From positions 333,296 to 397,295 of the forward strand of contig NZ_JAJAVB010000025.1 of assembly GCF_020615385.1 (NCBI RefSeq): a DNA stretch of 64,000 nucleotides, written 5' to 3'. The notes under the pieces were generated by a model that made no database searches, was not told where the DNA came from, and saw nothing but the letters and a program-made list of their open reading frames with translations. Position numbers and translations under genes: made by a program. Shown piece after piece: positions 16,702 to 25,612 of the stretch. The stretch is from Jiella soli (GTDB lineage: Bacteria; Pseudomonadota; Alphaproteobacteria; Rhizobiales; Rhizobiaceae). Position 1 is the first letter of the stretch. The number at the start of each line of letters is the position of its first letter.

Positions 16702-17347
16702 GAATCCTCCACGAATCTCGTTGATTGATCGCCCACGCGCCCAACCGTCGGCATCATATTGAACGATTCCAGAAAATGGCAACCGAGCCCGGCGGGCAAG
16801 GCTTGTCCGGCGTGACCGGTCGTCGCGTACCCGCTCGGGGCTTTGCGCCAAGGGAATCGCGAAGAGAGTTTGCGTAGCCGGCGACGGAGAAAGCCGGACA
16901 TGAAGGCGACCGAAATGCGGCGCGACTGCCCTCAGGTCACATATCCGGTCGCTCCTCGGCACTGATCCCGCAAGCGCCTGCCGCATGGGGTGTGGGTGGA
17001 GCCGGGCTTGCGATTTCATCAGCACGGCTGATGAACCTAGGAAAACGATCCGGCACAAAATCGCCATCTTCGTTAACCCGCACGATATCACGGTTTGGGC
17101 ATAAACCATCGATTTTAAGACAGAATCAACGGTAAGCGTTCACAAAGAGGGCACCACGCCGGTTTCGTAGGGGCAGAAAGTGGCCCTTCGGCAACATGGC
17201 GGAGAAGACCGCATTCCTGCCATTCTTCGGGCACGAGTGCGACCCATAACCCCTCGCGAGCCCGCAGATCGGGTATCGCAAATCCGGCCGCAACGAGGAT
17301 CGGCGTCCGGATGGACAGTCGCGATTGCGACAGAATGGAGTACAGTC
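16702..17347. other. Long intergenic region, no gene recognised
   Basis: 646 bp between divergent genes. The frame running upstream of the cytochrome start (to 17109) has no ribosome site or family match and I regard it as a shadow. The stretch 17041-17130 is clearly more AT-rich than its surroundings and probably holds promoter elements. A dyad is listed separately at 17015. I see no RNA gene. Confidence 0.5.
17015..17035. promoter_or_regulatory. Dyad TTCATCAG-N5-CTGATGAA
   Basis: Perfect 8-bp arms (17015-17022 and 17028-17035) around CACGG, next to the AT-rich part of the divergent region. It is a candidate operator for the cytochrome or the outer-membrane protein gene; the regulator is unknown. 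Confidence 0.35.
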
Positions 17348-18136
17348 ATGAAACGCGTTGCACTTCTCATGGCCGCCACGGCCTTCGGAACCCCGGCCTT
17401 CGCAGCGGACATCATCGCACCCGAGCCGCCGGCTCCGGCCCCGATCCAGATCGAGCCGGTTGCGACGACCAAGACCTGGACCGGTCTCTACGTCGGTGGC
17501 CAGGCCGGCGTTGCCTTCGGCAACAGCGACAACGGCGCCGTGTTCGATCCGGGCAATAACGGCATCGGCCTGTTCGACAACGGTTCGAGCAGCGACGACA
17601 ACAATGCCGGCTTCATCGGCGGCGCCCATATCGGCTACGACTACCAGTTCCAGAACAACATCGTCGTCGGTGCCGTCGCGGACATCAACTACATCGACGC
17701 CGAGACGAACCGCTCCTACACGACGCCGGGCGGCTCGAATTTCGAGACCAACAGCGACATCAACTATCTCGGCACCGTGCGCGGCCGCATCGGCTACGCT
17801 TTCGACAGCCTGCTCGTCTACGGTTCGGGCGGTCTCGCCTATGCCGGCGTCGACAACAGCATGAGCGCCCCGTCGGGCGGCGAGTTCGCCAACTACCGCT
17901 TCAAGCAGGACGGCGAGGATGCCGACTTCGGCTATTCGGTCGGCGGCGGTGTCGACGTGCTGGCGACGCAGAACCTGTCCTTCGGCGTGGAGTATCTCTA
18001 CACCAATCTCGGCTCCAACGAGCAGACCATCACGGGCACCAACGGTACCAACACGGTCAGCTTCACGAGCGACTCCAACGACGAAGACCTCGACTTCCAC
18101 ACGATCTGGGCGAAGGCGTCCTACCGCTTCAACTAA
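17348..18136 (+). CDS. Outer-membrane beta-barrel protein (Omp25/31-like)
   Basis: 262 residues from the ATG at 17348, with GGAG at 17337-17340. The signal peptide ends FAADI (about residue 20). After a Pro-rich linker (EPPAPAPIQIEP) comes WTGLYVGGQAGVAFG, the typical first strand of the OMP_b-brl family. Alternating strands follow (GAHIGYDYQFQNNIVVGAVADINY, GTVRGRIGYAFDSLLVYGSGGLAYA), and the protein ends in Phe-Asn after a terminal strand (IWAKASYRF). It is an eight-strand barrel of the type abundant in Rhizobiales outer membranes. Its transcript ends at the terminator at 18201. Confidence 0.85.
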   Translation: MKRVALLMAATAFGTPAFAADIIAPEPPAPAPIQIEPVATTKTWTGLYVGGQAGVAFGNSDNGAVFDPGNNGIGLFDNGSSSDDNNAGFIGGAHIGYDYQFQNNIVVGAVADINYIDAETNRSYTTPGGSNFETNSDINYLGTVRGRIGYAFDSLLVYGSGGLAYAGVDNSMSAPSGGEFANYRFKQDGEDADFGYSVGGGVDVLATQNLSFGVEYLYTNLGSNEQTITGTNGTNTVSFTSDSNDEDLDFHTIWAKASYRFN

Positions 18137-18154
18137 TCGGGTCAGTGGCAGTCA

Positions 18155-18181
18155 AAGGTCCGGGCGAAGCGTCCGGACCTT
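18155..18181. terminator. Hairpin after the outer-membrane protein gene
   Basis: A 9-bp perfect stem AAGGTCCGG (18155-18163) with 18173-18181, with a 9-nt loop. There is no T-run; it probably assists the true terminator 20 bp downstream or protects the mRNA 3' end. Confidence 0.5.
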
Positions 18182-18200
18182 CGCGACGGAGATCGAACAG

Positions 18201-18236
18201 AACCGGCTGGATCCTCGCGATCCGGCCGGTTTTTTG
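18201..18236 (+). terminator. Intrinsic terminator of the outer-membrane protein gene
   Basis: A 13-bp stem (18201-18213 with 18219-18231, one G-T wobble), loop CTCGC, followed by six T (18230-18235). This is a textbook rho-independent terminator. Confidence 0.9.
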
Positions 18237-18333
18237 TTGTCGTCTGTAGCGTGAGACAGGGGCTGCGCGGGGTTGCGGCGAGGGCGGTCGCCGGGATCCG
18301 TCGGCATCGCCGCCGGCCTCGCCCCGATGCTCG

Positions 18334-19284
18334 TCAGGCGAGCGGCGGCAGGCCGAGGTCGCCGCGGCGCGGCAGGTCCGCGCCGCGGCGCGAGCAGGTG
18401 ACGGCTGCGGCGCGGACCGCGAAGTCGAGCAGCGCCTCGATCTGTGGCCGGTCCGCCGCCTGAAGCGCCTCGCGCGACAGGGCACCGCGTTCCTTCAGGC
18501 CGGCCAGAAGCGCCGCCTGGAAGGTATCGCCGGCCCCGACCGTATCGGCGACGACGATCCGCTGTCCGTCCACCGCGGCGGCGACGCCGCCGGCGCTGAG
18601 CGCGCTCGCGCCCCGCTCGCCTTTCGTCACCACGGCCATCGCCGCGCCCGCTGCGACCCAATCCTGAAGAACGCTGTCGATCGACCGGCCCGGATAGAGC
18701 TGGTCGAGATCCTCCTCGCTCGCCTTGACGAGGGCCGCGAGCGGCACGAGTTCGCCGACCTTCGCCCGCCAGACGTCGAGATCCGGCTCGATCGAGGCGC
18801 GGATGTTGGGATCGTAGGAGATGAAGCGCCGGTCCGATTCCTGGCGCACGAGGCGCAGGAGCGCCGACGCCGTCGGCTCGGTCACCGTGGAATAGGAGGC
18901 GAGGTGGATCGCTTGCAGCTCTTGCGGGAGCGTCGCCGGCACCTCGTCCGGTTCGATCGAGCGGTCGGCGGTTCCCTCGATATAGAAGGAGTAGGCGGCC
19001 GAGCCCTCGCCGGAAAGCGAGACCATGGCGAGCGTCGTGTTGCGCTCCGTTCGAACCAGGAAGCGCTGGTCGATCCCCTCGCGCTCCATGAAGGCGCGGA
19101 TCTTCCGGCCGAAGAGATCGCCGGACATCTTGGTGAAATAGCCGACGGGATGGCCGAGACGGGCGAGGCCGAGCGCGACGTTGAGCGGCGAGCCGCCGAT
19201 CCGGCCGCCGAGCGCCACCTCGGCCACATCCTCGCCTTCCGAGGCAAAGAGATCGAACAGGCAGTCGCCGCAGCTCAGAAACAT
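18334..19284 (-). CDS. PfkB-family sugar kinase (fructokinase-like)
   Basis: 316 residues from the ATG at 19284 with AAGGAGATG upstream. It has the two ribokinase-family signatures: GGRIGGSPLNVALGLARLG (residues about 24-42, substrate side) and VADTVGAGDTFQAALLAGL (about 246-264) with the catalytic Asp and the anion hole. MFLSCGDCLFDLF at the start is typical of fructokinase-like members. It phosphorylates a sugar using ATP in the cytoplasm; fructose is the best guess, but ribose or an aminosugar cannot be excluded. It diverges from pcaD. Confidence 0.85.
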   Translation of the reverse strand: MFLSCGDCLFDLFASEGEDVAEVALGGRIGGSPLNVALGLARLGHPVGYFTKMSGDLFGRKIRAFMEREGIDQRFLVRTERNTTLAMVSLSGEGSAAYSFYIEGTADRSIEPDEVPATLPQELQAIHLASYSTVTEPTASALLRLVRQESDRRFISYDPNIRASIEPDLDVWRAKVGELVPLAALVKASEEDLDQLYPGRSIDSVLQDWVAAGAAMAVVTKGERGASALSAGGVAAAVDGQRIVVADTVGAGDTFQAALLAGLKERGALSREALQAADRPQIEALLDFAVRAAAVTCSRRGADLPRRGDLGLPPLA

Positions 19285-19451
19285 GTCGTCATCTCCTTTT
19301 CGCGCTCCAAGGCGCAATCGCGCCACGCCGCTAGCAGGATTGTGCCGGAGGGGAAAGGCGGTCGGCGCTGGCCGGTTCGACGGTCCCGGCCTTTCTTCGC
19401 CGGCCGCCGCCGCTATCATCGCGGCCGATCGAACGGAGAGGAAAAGCGCTC

Positions 19452-20258
19452 ATGGCATTCGCCCGCGTCAACGGCATCGTCGTCCACTACGGGGTTGAGG
19501 GCAATCCCGACGCACCAAGCCTCGTCCTGATCAATTCGCTCGGCACCGACTTCCGCATCTGGGACGCGTTTGTCGACGAGCTCGGCGGTGCCTATCGCAT
19601 CCTGCGCTACGACAAGCGCGGACACGGGCTCTCCGAGGCGACGCCGGCGCCCTACGCCATGAAGACGCATGTCGACGATCTCGCCGCGCTGATGGACGCG
19701 GTCGGCATGAAATCCGCTCTCCTCGTCGGCCTGTCGATCGGGGGCATGATCGCGCAGGGGCTCGCGGCAAGCCGGCCGGACATGGTCAAGGCGCTGGTGC
19801 TGATGGACACCGCCCACAAGATCGGCACGGCAGGCTCCTGGAACGAGCGGATCGAGAAAGTCGAGGCCGGCGGCATCGCTTCTCTCGCGGGGCCAATCCT
19901 CGAACGCTGGTTCACGCCGGCCTATCGCAGGCCGGACAATGCCGACTTCGCCGGCTATGCGAACATGCTCCTGCGCACGCCCGTGGCGGGCTATGTGGGA
20001 AGCTGCGCCGCCCTGCGCGACGCCGACTACACCGAGGCGGCGAAGGCGCTCGCCCTGCCGGTCCTGTGCATCGTCGGCGACCAGGACGGCTCGACGCCGC
20101 CCGATCTCGTGCGCGCGACGTCGCAGCTCATCCCCGGCGCCGGTTTCGAGATCGTCGCGGGGGCCGGCCATCTGCCCTGCATCGAGCAGGCGGAGAAGAC
20201 CGGCGCGCTGGTGCACGATTTCGCGACGAAGATCTTCGGCGGGGACGCGGCGCGATGA
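19452..20258 (+). CDS. pcaD: 3-oxoadipate enol-lactonase
   Basis: 268 residues, alpha/beta hydrolase fold. The nucleophile elbow is GLSIGG (Ser95), the acid Asp is in VGDQDGSTPP and the catalytic His240 is in GAGHLPCIEQ. The DKRGHGLSEATPAPY stretch and the tight coupling to pcaB support PcaD over a general esterase. It hydrolyses 3-oxoadipate enol-lactone to 3-oxoadipate in the beta-ketoadipate branch of protocatechuate breakdown. GGAGAGGAAA precedes the ATG. Its stop overlaps the pcaB start (ATGA). Confidence 0.9.
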   Translation: MAFARVNGIVVHYGVEGNPDAPSLVLINSLGTDFRIWDAFVDELGGAYRILRYDKRGHGLSEATPAPYAMKTHVDDLAALMDAVGMKSALLVGLSIGGMIAQGLAASRPDMVKALVLMDTAHKIGTAGSWNERIEKVEAGGIASLAGPILERWFTPAYRRPDNADFAGYANMLLRTPVAGYVGSCAALRDADYTEAAKALALPVLCIVGDQDGSTPPDLVRATSQLIPGAGFEIVAGAGHLPCIEQAEKTGALVHDFATKIFGGDAAR

Positions 20259-21328
20259 CGGCTTCCCCCTTCGACCATCCGATCCTCGGCCGGTTGCTCG
20301 GCGACGAGGAACTCGCCACCTATTTCACCGCCGCGGCCGATATCGACGCCATGCTCGGCTTCGAGACGGCGCTCGCCGACGCCGAGGCGAAGGCCGGGCT
20401 CATCGAGCGGTCGGCTGCCGAGGCGATCCGCGCGGCGGTCGAGGGGTTCTCGCCGGATCTCGCGGCGCTTGCCGAGGGTACGGCGAGGGACGGCGTCGCC
20501 GTGCCGGCGCTGCTGGCGCAGTTTCGCCGCGCGCTCGATCCGGACGCCGCCAAGGCGCTGCACACCGGATCCACCAGCCAGGACGTGATCGACGCGTCCT
20601 TCGCGATGCGGCTGCAGGGCGTTTCGCTGGTGCTCGACCGCCGGCTGGAGGCGCTGGTGAGCGCGCTGACAGAATGGGGTCTCAAGGACGGCGACAGGAC
20701 CGTTATGGCCCATACACGGATGCAGGCGGCCAAGCCCGTCCGCTTCGCCCGCAAGATCGCCGCCTGGACCGACCCTCTGGTGCGCTGCCGGCTGCGCCGC
20801 GAGGAGATCGCGCCCCGCGCCTTCGCGCTGCGGATCGGCGGCGCCGTCGGTGACCGCGCCGGCTTCGGCGAGCGCGGCGAGGCGGTCGCACGGGACGTCG
20901 CGCAGGCGCTCGGCCTCCATTATGCGCCGACCGCCCTGCATTCGGAGCGCGACGGGATCGCCGAACTTGCCTCCTGGCTCTCGCTCGTCACCGGCGCGCT
21001 CGGCAAGTTCGGCGAGGACGTGACGCTTGCCGTGCAGAACGAGGTCGGGGAACTGACGCTCGAGGGCGGCGGCGGCTCTTCGGCGATGCCGCACAAGCAG
21101 AACCCGGTCGGCGCCGAGGTGCTGGTGACGCTCGCGCGCTTCAATGCGACGCTTCTGTCCGGCGCGCACCAGGCGCTCGTCCATGAGAACGAGCGCTCTG
21201 GCGCCGCCTGGACGCTGGAATGGATGATCCTGCCGCAAATGGCGATGGCGGCGGGCGCCGCGACCCGGACGGCCCTCGACCTCGTGCCCCGGCTCGCCGT
21301 GGCCGAGACGACGTCCGACGTCGGCTAA
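20255..21328 (+). CDS. pcaB: 3-carboxy-cis,cis-muconate cycloisomerase
   Basis: 357 residues of the fumarase/aspartase superfamily. It carries HTGSTSQDVID (about 107-117) and the signature GSSAMPHKQNPV (about 273-284). The start MTASPFDHPILGRLLGDEELATYFT fits PcaB. It turns 3-carboxy-cis,cis-muconate into 4-carboxymuconolactone. The protein is shorter than many PcaB enzymes (about 350-450 residues) and ends soon after the ETTSDVG segment, without the C-terminal helical domain. pcaG/H (the ring-opening dioxygenase), pcaC and a pca regulator are not in this window. Confidence 0.9.
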   Translation: MTASPFDHPILGRLLGDEELATYFTAAADIDAMLGFETALADAEAKAGLIERSAAEAIRAAVEGFSPDLAALAEGTARDGVAVPALLAQFRRALDPDAAKALHTGSTSQDVIDASFAMRLQGVSLVLDRRLEALVSALTEWGLKDGDRTVMAHTRMQAAKPVRFARKIAAWTDPLVRCRLRREEIAPRAFALRIGGAVGDRAGFGERGEAVARDVAQALGLHYAPTALHSERDGIAELASWLSLVTGALGKFGEDVTLAVQNEVGELTLEGGGGSSAMPHKQNPVGAEVLVTLARFNATLLSGAHQALVHENERSGAAWTLEWMILPQMAMAAGAATRTALDLVPRLAVAETTSDVG

Positions 21329-21386
21329 GGGCAAGGGCAAGAGGCACGGGCGACGGAAGCCGCCCGTGCTTCGCAGGAACCCGCGA

Positions 21387-22211
21387 CTAGCCCTGGATGA
21401 AGGCCAGAAGATCCGGATTGACGATGTCCGGATGGGTCGTGCACATGCCGTGCGGCAGGCCGGGATAGGTCTTCAGCGTGCCGTGCTTGAGGAGTTCGAC
21501 CGACAGCGGCGCGGAGTCGGCATAGGGCACGATCTGGTCGTCGTCGCCGTGCATCACCAGCACCGGAACGTCGATCGCCTTGAGATCCTCGGTGAAGTCG
21601 GTTTCCGAGAAGGCCGCGATGCAGTCGTAATGGGCCTTGATGCCGCCCATCATGCCCTGCCGCCACCAGTTCTGGATCGCTCCTTCCGAGACCTTGGCGC
21701 CGTCGCGATTGAAGCCGTAGAACGGGCCGGACGGGACGTCACGGTAGAACTGCGCGCGGTTGGCGACGAGTGCGGCGCGGAAGCCGTCGAAGACTTCCAT
21801 GGGAAGGCCGCCGGGATTTTTTTCGGTCTTGAGCATGATCGGCGGCACCGCCCCGATCAGCGCCGCCTTGGCGACCCGTCCGGGTTCGGCGCGGGCGACA
21901 TAGCGGGCGACCTCGCCGCCGCCGGTCGAATGGCCGATATGGACGGCGTCCTTCAGGTCGAGCGCGGCGGCAAGCGCGATCACGTCGGCCGCATAGGTAT
22001 CCATCTCGTTGCCTTCGGCGGTTTGGGAGGACCGGCCGTGGCCGCGGCGGTCATGGGCGATCACCCGAAAACCTTCGCCGAGGAAGAACATCATCTGGTT
22101 GTCCCAGTCGTCGGAGGAGAGCGGCCAGCCATGGTGGAAGACCAGCGGCTGCCCGCTTCCCCAGTCCTTGTAGAAGATCTCGGTCCCGTCATTCGTCGTG
22201 ATGGTCGGCAT
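21387..22211 (-). CDS. Alpha/beta hydrolase (non-heme chloroperoxidase-like)
   Basis: 275 residues from the ATG at 22211, with GGAG upstream. It has [17 protein letters not shown] (oxyanion loop), GHSTGGG with Ser95, the acid Asp in [11 protein letters not shown] and the His in GLPHGM. This set is typical of the cofactor-free haloperoxidase/esterase group of alpha/beta hydrolases. The halogenation activity of such proteins is usually a side reaction of perhydrolysis; the natural substrate is likely an ester or lactone. The gene converges on pcaB with a short gap and no shared operon. Confidence 0.85.
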   Translation of the reverse strand: MPTITTNDGTEIFYKDWGSGQPLVFHHGWPLSSDDWDNQMMFFLGEGFRVIAHDRRGHGRSSQTAEGNEMDTYAADVIALAAALDLKDAVHIGHSTGGGEVARYVARAEPGRVAKAALIGAVPPIMLKTEKNPGGLPMEVFDGFRAALVANRAQFYRDVPSGPFYGFNRDGAKVSEGAIQNWWRQGMMGGIKAHYDCIAAFSETDFTEDLKAIDVPVLVMHGDDDQIVPYADSAPLSVELLKHGTLKTYPGLPHGMCTTHPDIVNPDLLAFIQG

Positions 22212-22594
22212 GTCAGCACTCCATGGAGGGATTGGGAGGGTGGGGCATCGCATGCGTGCAACTGGCCGAAGGCAGGGCGGATCGTCGTGATCCTCTGCCC
22301 GTATCGGCGGCCTCCGCCTCCGGCGGGCCGGACGGCAAAGGCATGCTCGTGAGGAGCCGGGCGTCGGGTGGTGCTGGAGCAGGCGCAGCAGCGCAGATCC
22401 ACGGGCTCAGAGGGATCCACGACTTCGCACGTCCAATCTTCCCTCTGACGCCGGATCGTCAGCGCAGCGAATAATGCACCGCAATGATCGTCCTGAGAAG
22501 AGGGCTGAAGGCCCTGGCGCGCGGGTCGGACAGCGGCCGTTCGGATGGCCCGTAGCGCGGAGCTGAGAGACGTCGCGAACGCGCCCTGTGGCGC
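22212..22594. other. Intergenic region, nothing recognised
   Basis: 383 bp between the hydrolase start (-) and the end of the small membrane protein gene (-). It should contain the hydrolase promoter. I find no convincing coding frame, repeat or RNA fold here. Confidence 0.4.
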
Positions 22595-22888
22595 TCAGGT
22601 CCGGCTGTCGTCTTGCGTGCTCTCGGTCGCCTCGTCGTCCGCATCTCCGGCCGATTTGGGGCCGTCCCTTGCCTCGGCCGCAGCCGCATCGGAGCCGCCG
22701 GCGGGCGCCGGGTCGTACTGCAGGAAGAAGGTCCACACCGCCCAGGCGGCCGCCGCGCTCGACAGGACGCCCCAGAACGATTCGCCGTGCCACCACTCGA
22801 TCGCGGTCCAGATCAGGAGCGCTGCGAGGAGGCAGATCCTGACCCAGAGGGGGCGGTAGAACGGGTGGGAGGCCTCGCTTCGCAGCAT
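22595..22888 (-). CDS. Small membrane protein, unknown function
   Basis: 97 residues from the ATG at 22888 with GAAGGA upstream; the longer frame does not look coding. Two close hydrophobic helices (about 14-33 and 38-58, WVRICLLAALLIWTAIEWW and FWGVLSSAAAAWAVWTFFL) are joined by a short turn. The tail is polar and rich in Asp, Ala and Ser. It resembles small two-helix hypothetical proteins of Rhizobiales. No function is claimed. It diverges from the LysR gene. Confidence 0.55.
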   Translation of the reverse strand: MLRSEASHPFYRPLWVRICLLAALLIWTAIEWWHGESFWGVLSSAAAAWAVWTFFLQYDPAPAGGSDAAAAEARDGPKSAGDADDEATESTQDDSRT

Positions 22889-23091
22889 CGGATCGTCCTT
22901 CTCGCGAGATCGGCGGCATCCGCTAACGTCTCGGCTCACACCGCCGCCGCCATGGGCTGGCGTCAGCTCCGGTTCCCTGTCCAGATAGCGCCTCGCGCCG
23001 CTGCCGTCAGCCGCGGCCCGCCTTTTGCTGGCGTCCGCCTTGCCGTCCACCCTATGCTGGGTTCCGAACGGCGAGGGGGGAACGGACGGGC

Positions 23092-24045
23092 ATGGCCAAT
23101 CGGGGCGGGCAGGCATCCTGGCGCGGCGGCGACGCGCTGACGCTCCGCCAGTTCCGCTATTTCGTCGCCGTCGCCGAGACCGAATCGGTTTCGCGCGCCG
23201 CCTTCGGGGTCGGCATCTCGCAATCGGCGATCACAGCGGCGGTCCAGGCGCTGGAAGAGGAGACCGGGACGGTGCTGTTCGAGCGGCACGCCATGGGCAT
23301 GCGGCTCACCCATGACGGCCATCAGCTCCTGCGCTATGCCCGCCACATCCTAGCCACCGTCGCCGATGCCCGGCGCGCCCTCGGCGCCCGGCCGCAGGCG
23401 GTGACCGGCGCCATCAATATCGGCGTCACCCGGATGGTCTCCGGCTATTATCTCGCCGACCTTCTGGCCCGGTTCCGCCGGGTCTTCCAGAACGTTACGG
23501 TGCGGGTCGTCGAGGACGAGCGCAGCTATCTGGAACATCTTCTCGTCGGCGGCGAGCTCGATGTCGGGCTGATGATCGTCTCCAACCTCGCCGACCGCCA
23601 GGCCCTGGAGAGCGAGCTTCTGATGCGCTCGCCCTGGCGGGTCTGGCTACCGGCCCGCCACCCCCTGCTCGGCGCCTCGGCCCTGTCGCTCGCCGAGATC
23701 GCGGCCGAGCCCTTCATCATGCTGACCATGGACGAACTCGCAGAGACCACGGCGCGGCTGTGGAAGGATGCCGGACTGAAGCCGAACGTCGCCATGCGCA
23801 CCGACTCCGTCGAGGCGGTGCGCAGCCTCGTCGGCACGGGCCTCGGCATCGCCACCCTGCCGGATCTCGTCTACCGGCCGTGGTCGCTCGAGGGAGACCG
23901 GCTGGAGGCACGTCATCTCGGGACCGTCATGCCGACCGTCGACATCGGCCTCGCCTGGCGCCGCGGCGTGCCGCTCGCCTCGCCGGTCACCGACTTCATC
24001 GAATTGTGCCGGGACTACGGGCAGGGCGGGGAGCATCATGCCTAG
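23092..24045 (+). CDS. LysR-family transcriptional regulator
   Basis: 317 residues. The N-terminal winged HTH spans about 16-75 (LTLRQFRYFVAVAETESVSRAAFGVGISQSAITAAVQALEEETGTVLFER), and the effector domain follows (GAINIGVTRMVSGYYLADLLARF onward). It should regulate the aldehyde dehydrogenase and polyamine-type transporter operon that starts about 100 bp downstream, where a T-N11-A site lies at 24056-24068. The effector is unknown; a polyamine or its aldehyde is a reasonable guess from context. Confidence 0.9.
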   Translation: MANRGGQASWRGGDALTLRQFRYFVAVAETESVSRAAFGVGISQSAITAAVQALEEETGTVLFERHAMGMRLTHDGHQLLRYARHILATVADARRALGARPQAVTGAINIGVTRMVSGYYLADLLARFRRVFQNVTVRVVEDERSYLEHLLVGGELDVGLMIVSNLADRQALESELLMRSPWRVWLPARHPLLGASALSLAEIAAEPFIMLTMDELAETTARLWKDAGLKPNVAMRTDSVEAVRSLVGTGLGIATLPDLVYRPWSLEGDRLEARHLGTVMPTVDIGLAWRRGVPLASPVTDFIELCRDYGQGGEHHA

Positions 24046-24052
24046 ATCCGGA

Positions 24053-24073
24053 GCGTTCTGTTTTTCAGAATGC
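24053..24073. promoter_or_regulatory. LysR-type box upstream of the aldehyde dehydrogenase gene
   Basis: GCGTTCTG-TTTTT-CAGAATGC: 8-bp arms (24053-24060 and 24066-24073, one wobble). The inner TTCTG/CAGAA arms contain a T-N11-A LysR motif. It lies about 80 bp before the aldehyde dehydrogenase ATG and directly after the LysR gene. An alternative reading is a weak 3' hairpin of that gene. Confidence 0.5.
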
Positions 24074-24151
24074 ACGACGCAGGATTTCTGATTTTCTATT
24101 TTCCCGAAAGCTTCATAGCATCCGCTAAACTGACATCACGGGAGCGGTTTG

Positions 24152-25561
24152 ATGCTGATCGGGGGACAGGTCGTCGAAGGCAAGGGACCGGAAGAGGAGA
24201 TCGTCGATCCTGCGACGGGCGCGGTGATCCGCTCCATCGCCGATGCCGACGAGGGACAGGTGGACGAGGCCGTGAAGGCGGCCGAGATGGCCTTTTCCGC
24301 CTGGTCCAGGACGCCGCCCGGCGAACGCGCCGCCATGCTCCTGAAGCTCGCCGACCGGATCGAGGCGGAAGGCGACGCGTTCGCCGCCCTCGAAGCCAAG
24401 AATTGCGGCAAACCGCTCGCCCGGGCGAAGGCCGACGAGATTCCGGCGATCGTCGACTGCTTCCGCTTCTTCGCCGGCGCCGCGCGCACCGCGACGGGCA
24501 GTGCCGCCGGCGAATACATGGCCGGCCACACCTCGATGATCCGGCGCGACCCCGTCGGCGTCGTCGGCTCGATTGCGCCGTGGAACTATCCCTTGATGAT
24601 GCTCGCCTGGAAGATCTGCCCGGCGCTGGCGGCCGGCAATACGGTGGTCATGAAGCCCTCCGAGCAGACGCCGCTGACCGCGCTGAAATTCGCCGAGATC
24701 GCCGCCGAGGTGCTGCCGGCCGGCGTCTTCAACCTCGTGCTGGGGCGCGGCGACACAGTCGGCGCCGGCCTCGTCTCCCATCCCCGCGTCCGCATGGTCT
24801 CGCTCACCGGCGACATCGCCACCGGCCGAAAGGTGCTGGAGGCGGCCGCGAAATCGATCAAGCGCACCCATCTCGAACTCGGGGGCAAGGCGCCGGTGGT
24901 TGTCTTCGACGATGCCGACCTTGCCGAGGTCGTCGAGGGCGTGAGGACCTTCGGCTACTACAATGCCGGCCAGGACTGCACCGCCGCCTGCCGGATCTAT
25001 GCCGGTCCGAAGATCTACGACAAGCTCGTCGCCGATCTCGCCTCCGCCGTTTCGAACATCCGCTACGGGCCGCAGGACGAGGACGTCGAGATCGGCCCGC
25101 TGATCTCGGAGCGCCAGCGCGGCCGGGTGTCGAGCTTCGTCGAGCGGGCACGGGCCGAGAGCCATATCGAGGTCGTCGCGGGCGGTGCGGCCGGCGAGGG
25201 CGGCGGCTTCTTCTACAAGCCGACGGTGATCGCGGGCGCGCGCCAGACCGACGAGATCGTCCAGCGCGAGGTCTTCGGGCCCGTCGTCTCCGTCACCCGC
25301 TTCTCCGATGTCGAGGAGGCGGTCGCCTGGGCGAACGATTCCGACTACGGCCTCGCCTCCTCGGTCTGGACCAAGGATATCGGCCGGGCGATGGCGACGG
25401 CGGCGCGCCTCCAATACGGCTGCACCTGGATCAACACCCATTTCGCCCTCGTCAACGAGATGCCGCACGGCGGCATGAAGATGTCCGGCTATGGCAAGGA
25501 CATGTCGATGTATTCGCTGGAGGACTACACGGTCGCCCGGCATGTCATGGTCAAGCACTGA
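24152..25561 (+). CDS. Aldehyde dehydrogenase (gamma-aminobutyraldehyde dehydrogenase-like)
   Basis: 469 residues from the ATG at 24152 (GGAG at 24141-24144). NAD-dependent ALDH family: catalytic Cys276 in NAGQDCTA, general base Glu242 in LELGGKAP, and Asn145 in PWNYP. The Cys-Thr-Ala-Ala-Cys surroundings and the PotABCD-like neighbours suggest oxidation of 4-aminobutanal to GABA in putrescine breakdown. It is the first gene of the operon with the polyamine-type ABC importer. A betaine-aldehyde or related substrate is the main alternative. Confidence 0.82.
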   Translation: MLIGGQVVEGKGPEEEIVDPATGAVIRSIADADEGQVDEAVKAAEMAFSAWSRTPPGERAAMLLKLADRIEAEGDAFAALEAKNCGKPLARAKADEIPAIVDCFRFFAGAARTATGSAAGEYMAGHTSMIRRDPVGVVGSIAPWNYPLMMLAWKICPALAAGNTVVMKPSEQTPLTALKFAEIAAEVLPAGVFNLVLGRGDTVGAGLVSHPRVRMVSLTGDIATGRKVLEAAAKSIKRTHLELGGKAPVVVFDDADLAEVVEGVRTFGYYNAGQDCTAACRIYAGPKIYDKLVADLASAVSNIRYGPQDEDVEIGPLISERQRGRVSSFVERARAESHIEVVAGGAAGEGGGFFYKPTVIAGARQTDEIVQREVFGPVVSVTRFSDVEEAVAWANDSDYGLASSVWTKDIGRAMATAARLQYGCTWINTHFALVNEMPHGGMKMSGYGKDMSMYSLEDYTVARHVMVKH

Positions 25562-25612
25562 GGACGGGGCGCTGAGACCGGAGGCGGCGATGCCGGGCGT
25601 AAACGGGTACCG

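Noticed and set aside
16702-17109. N-terminal extension of the cytochrome c gene
   Set aside because: The ATG at 16701 has a good ribosome site and starts a clean signal peptide; the extension would disrupt it.
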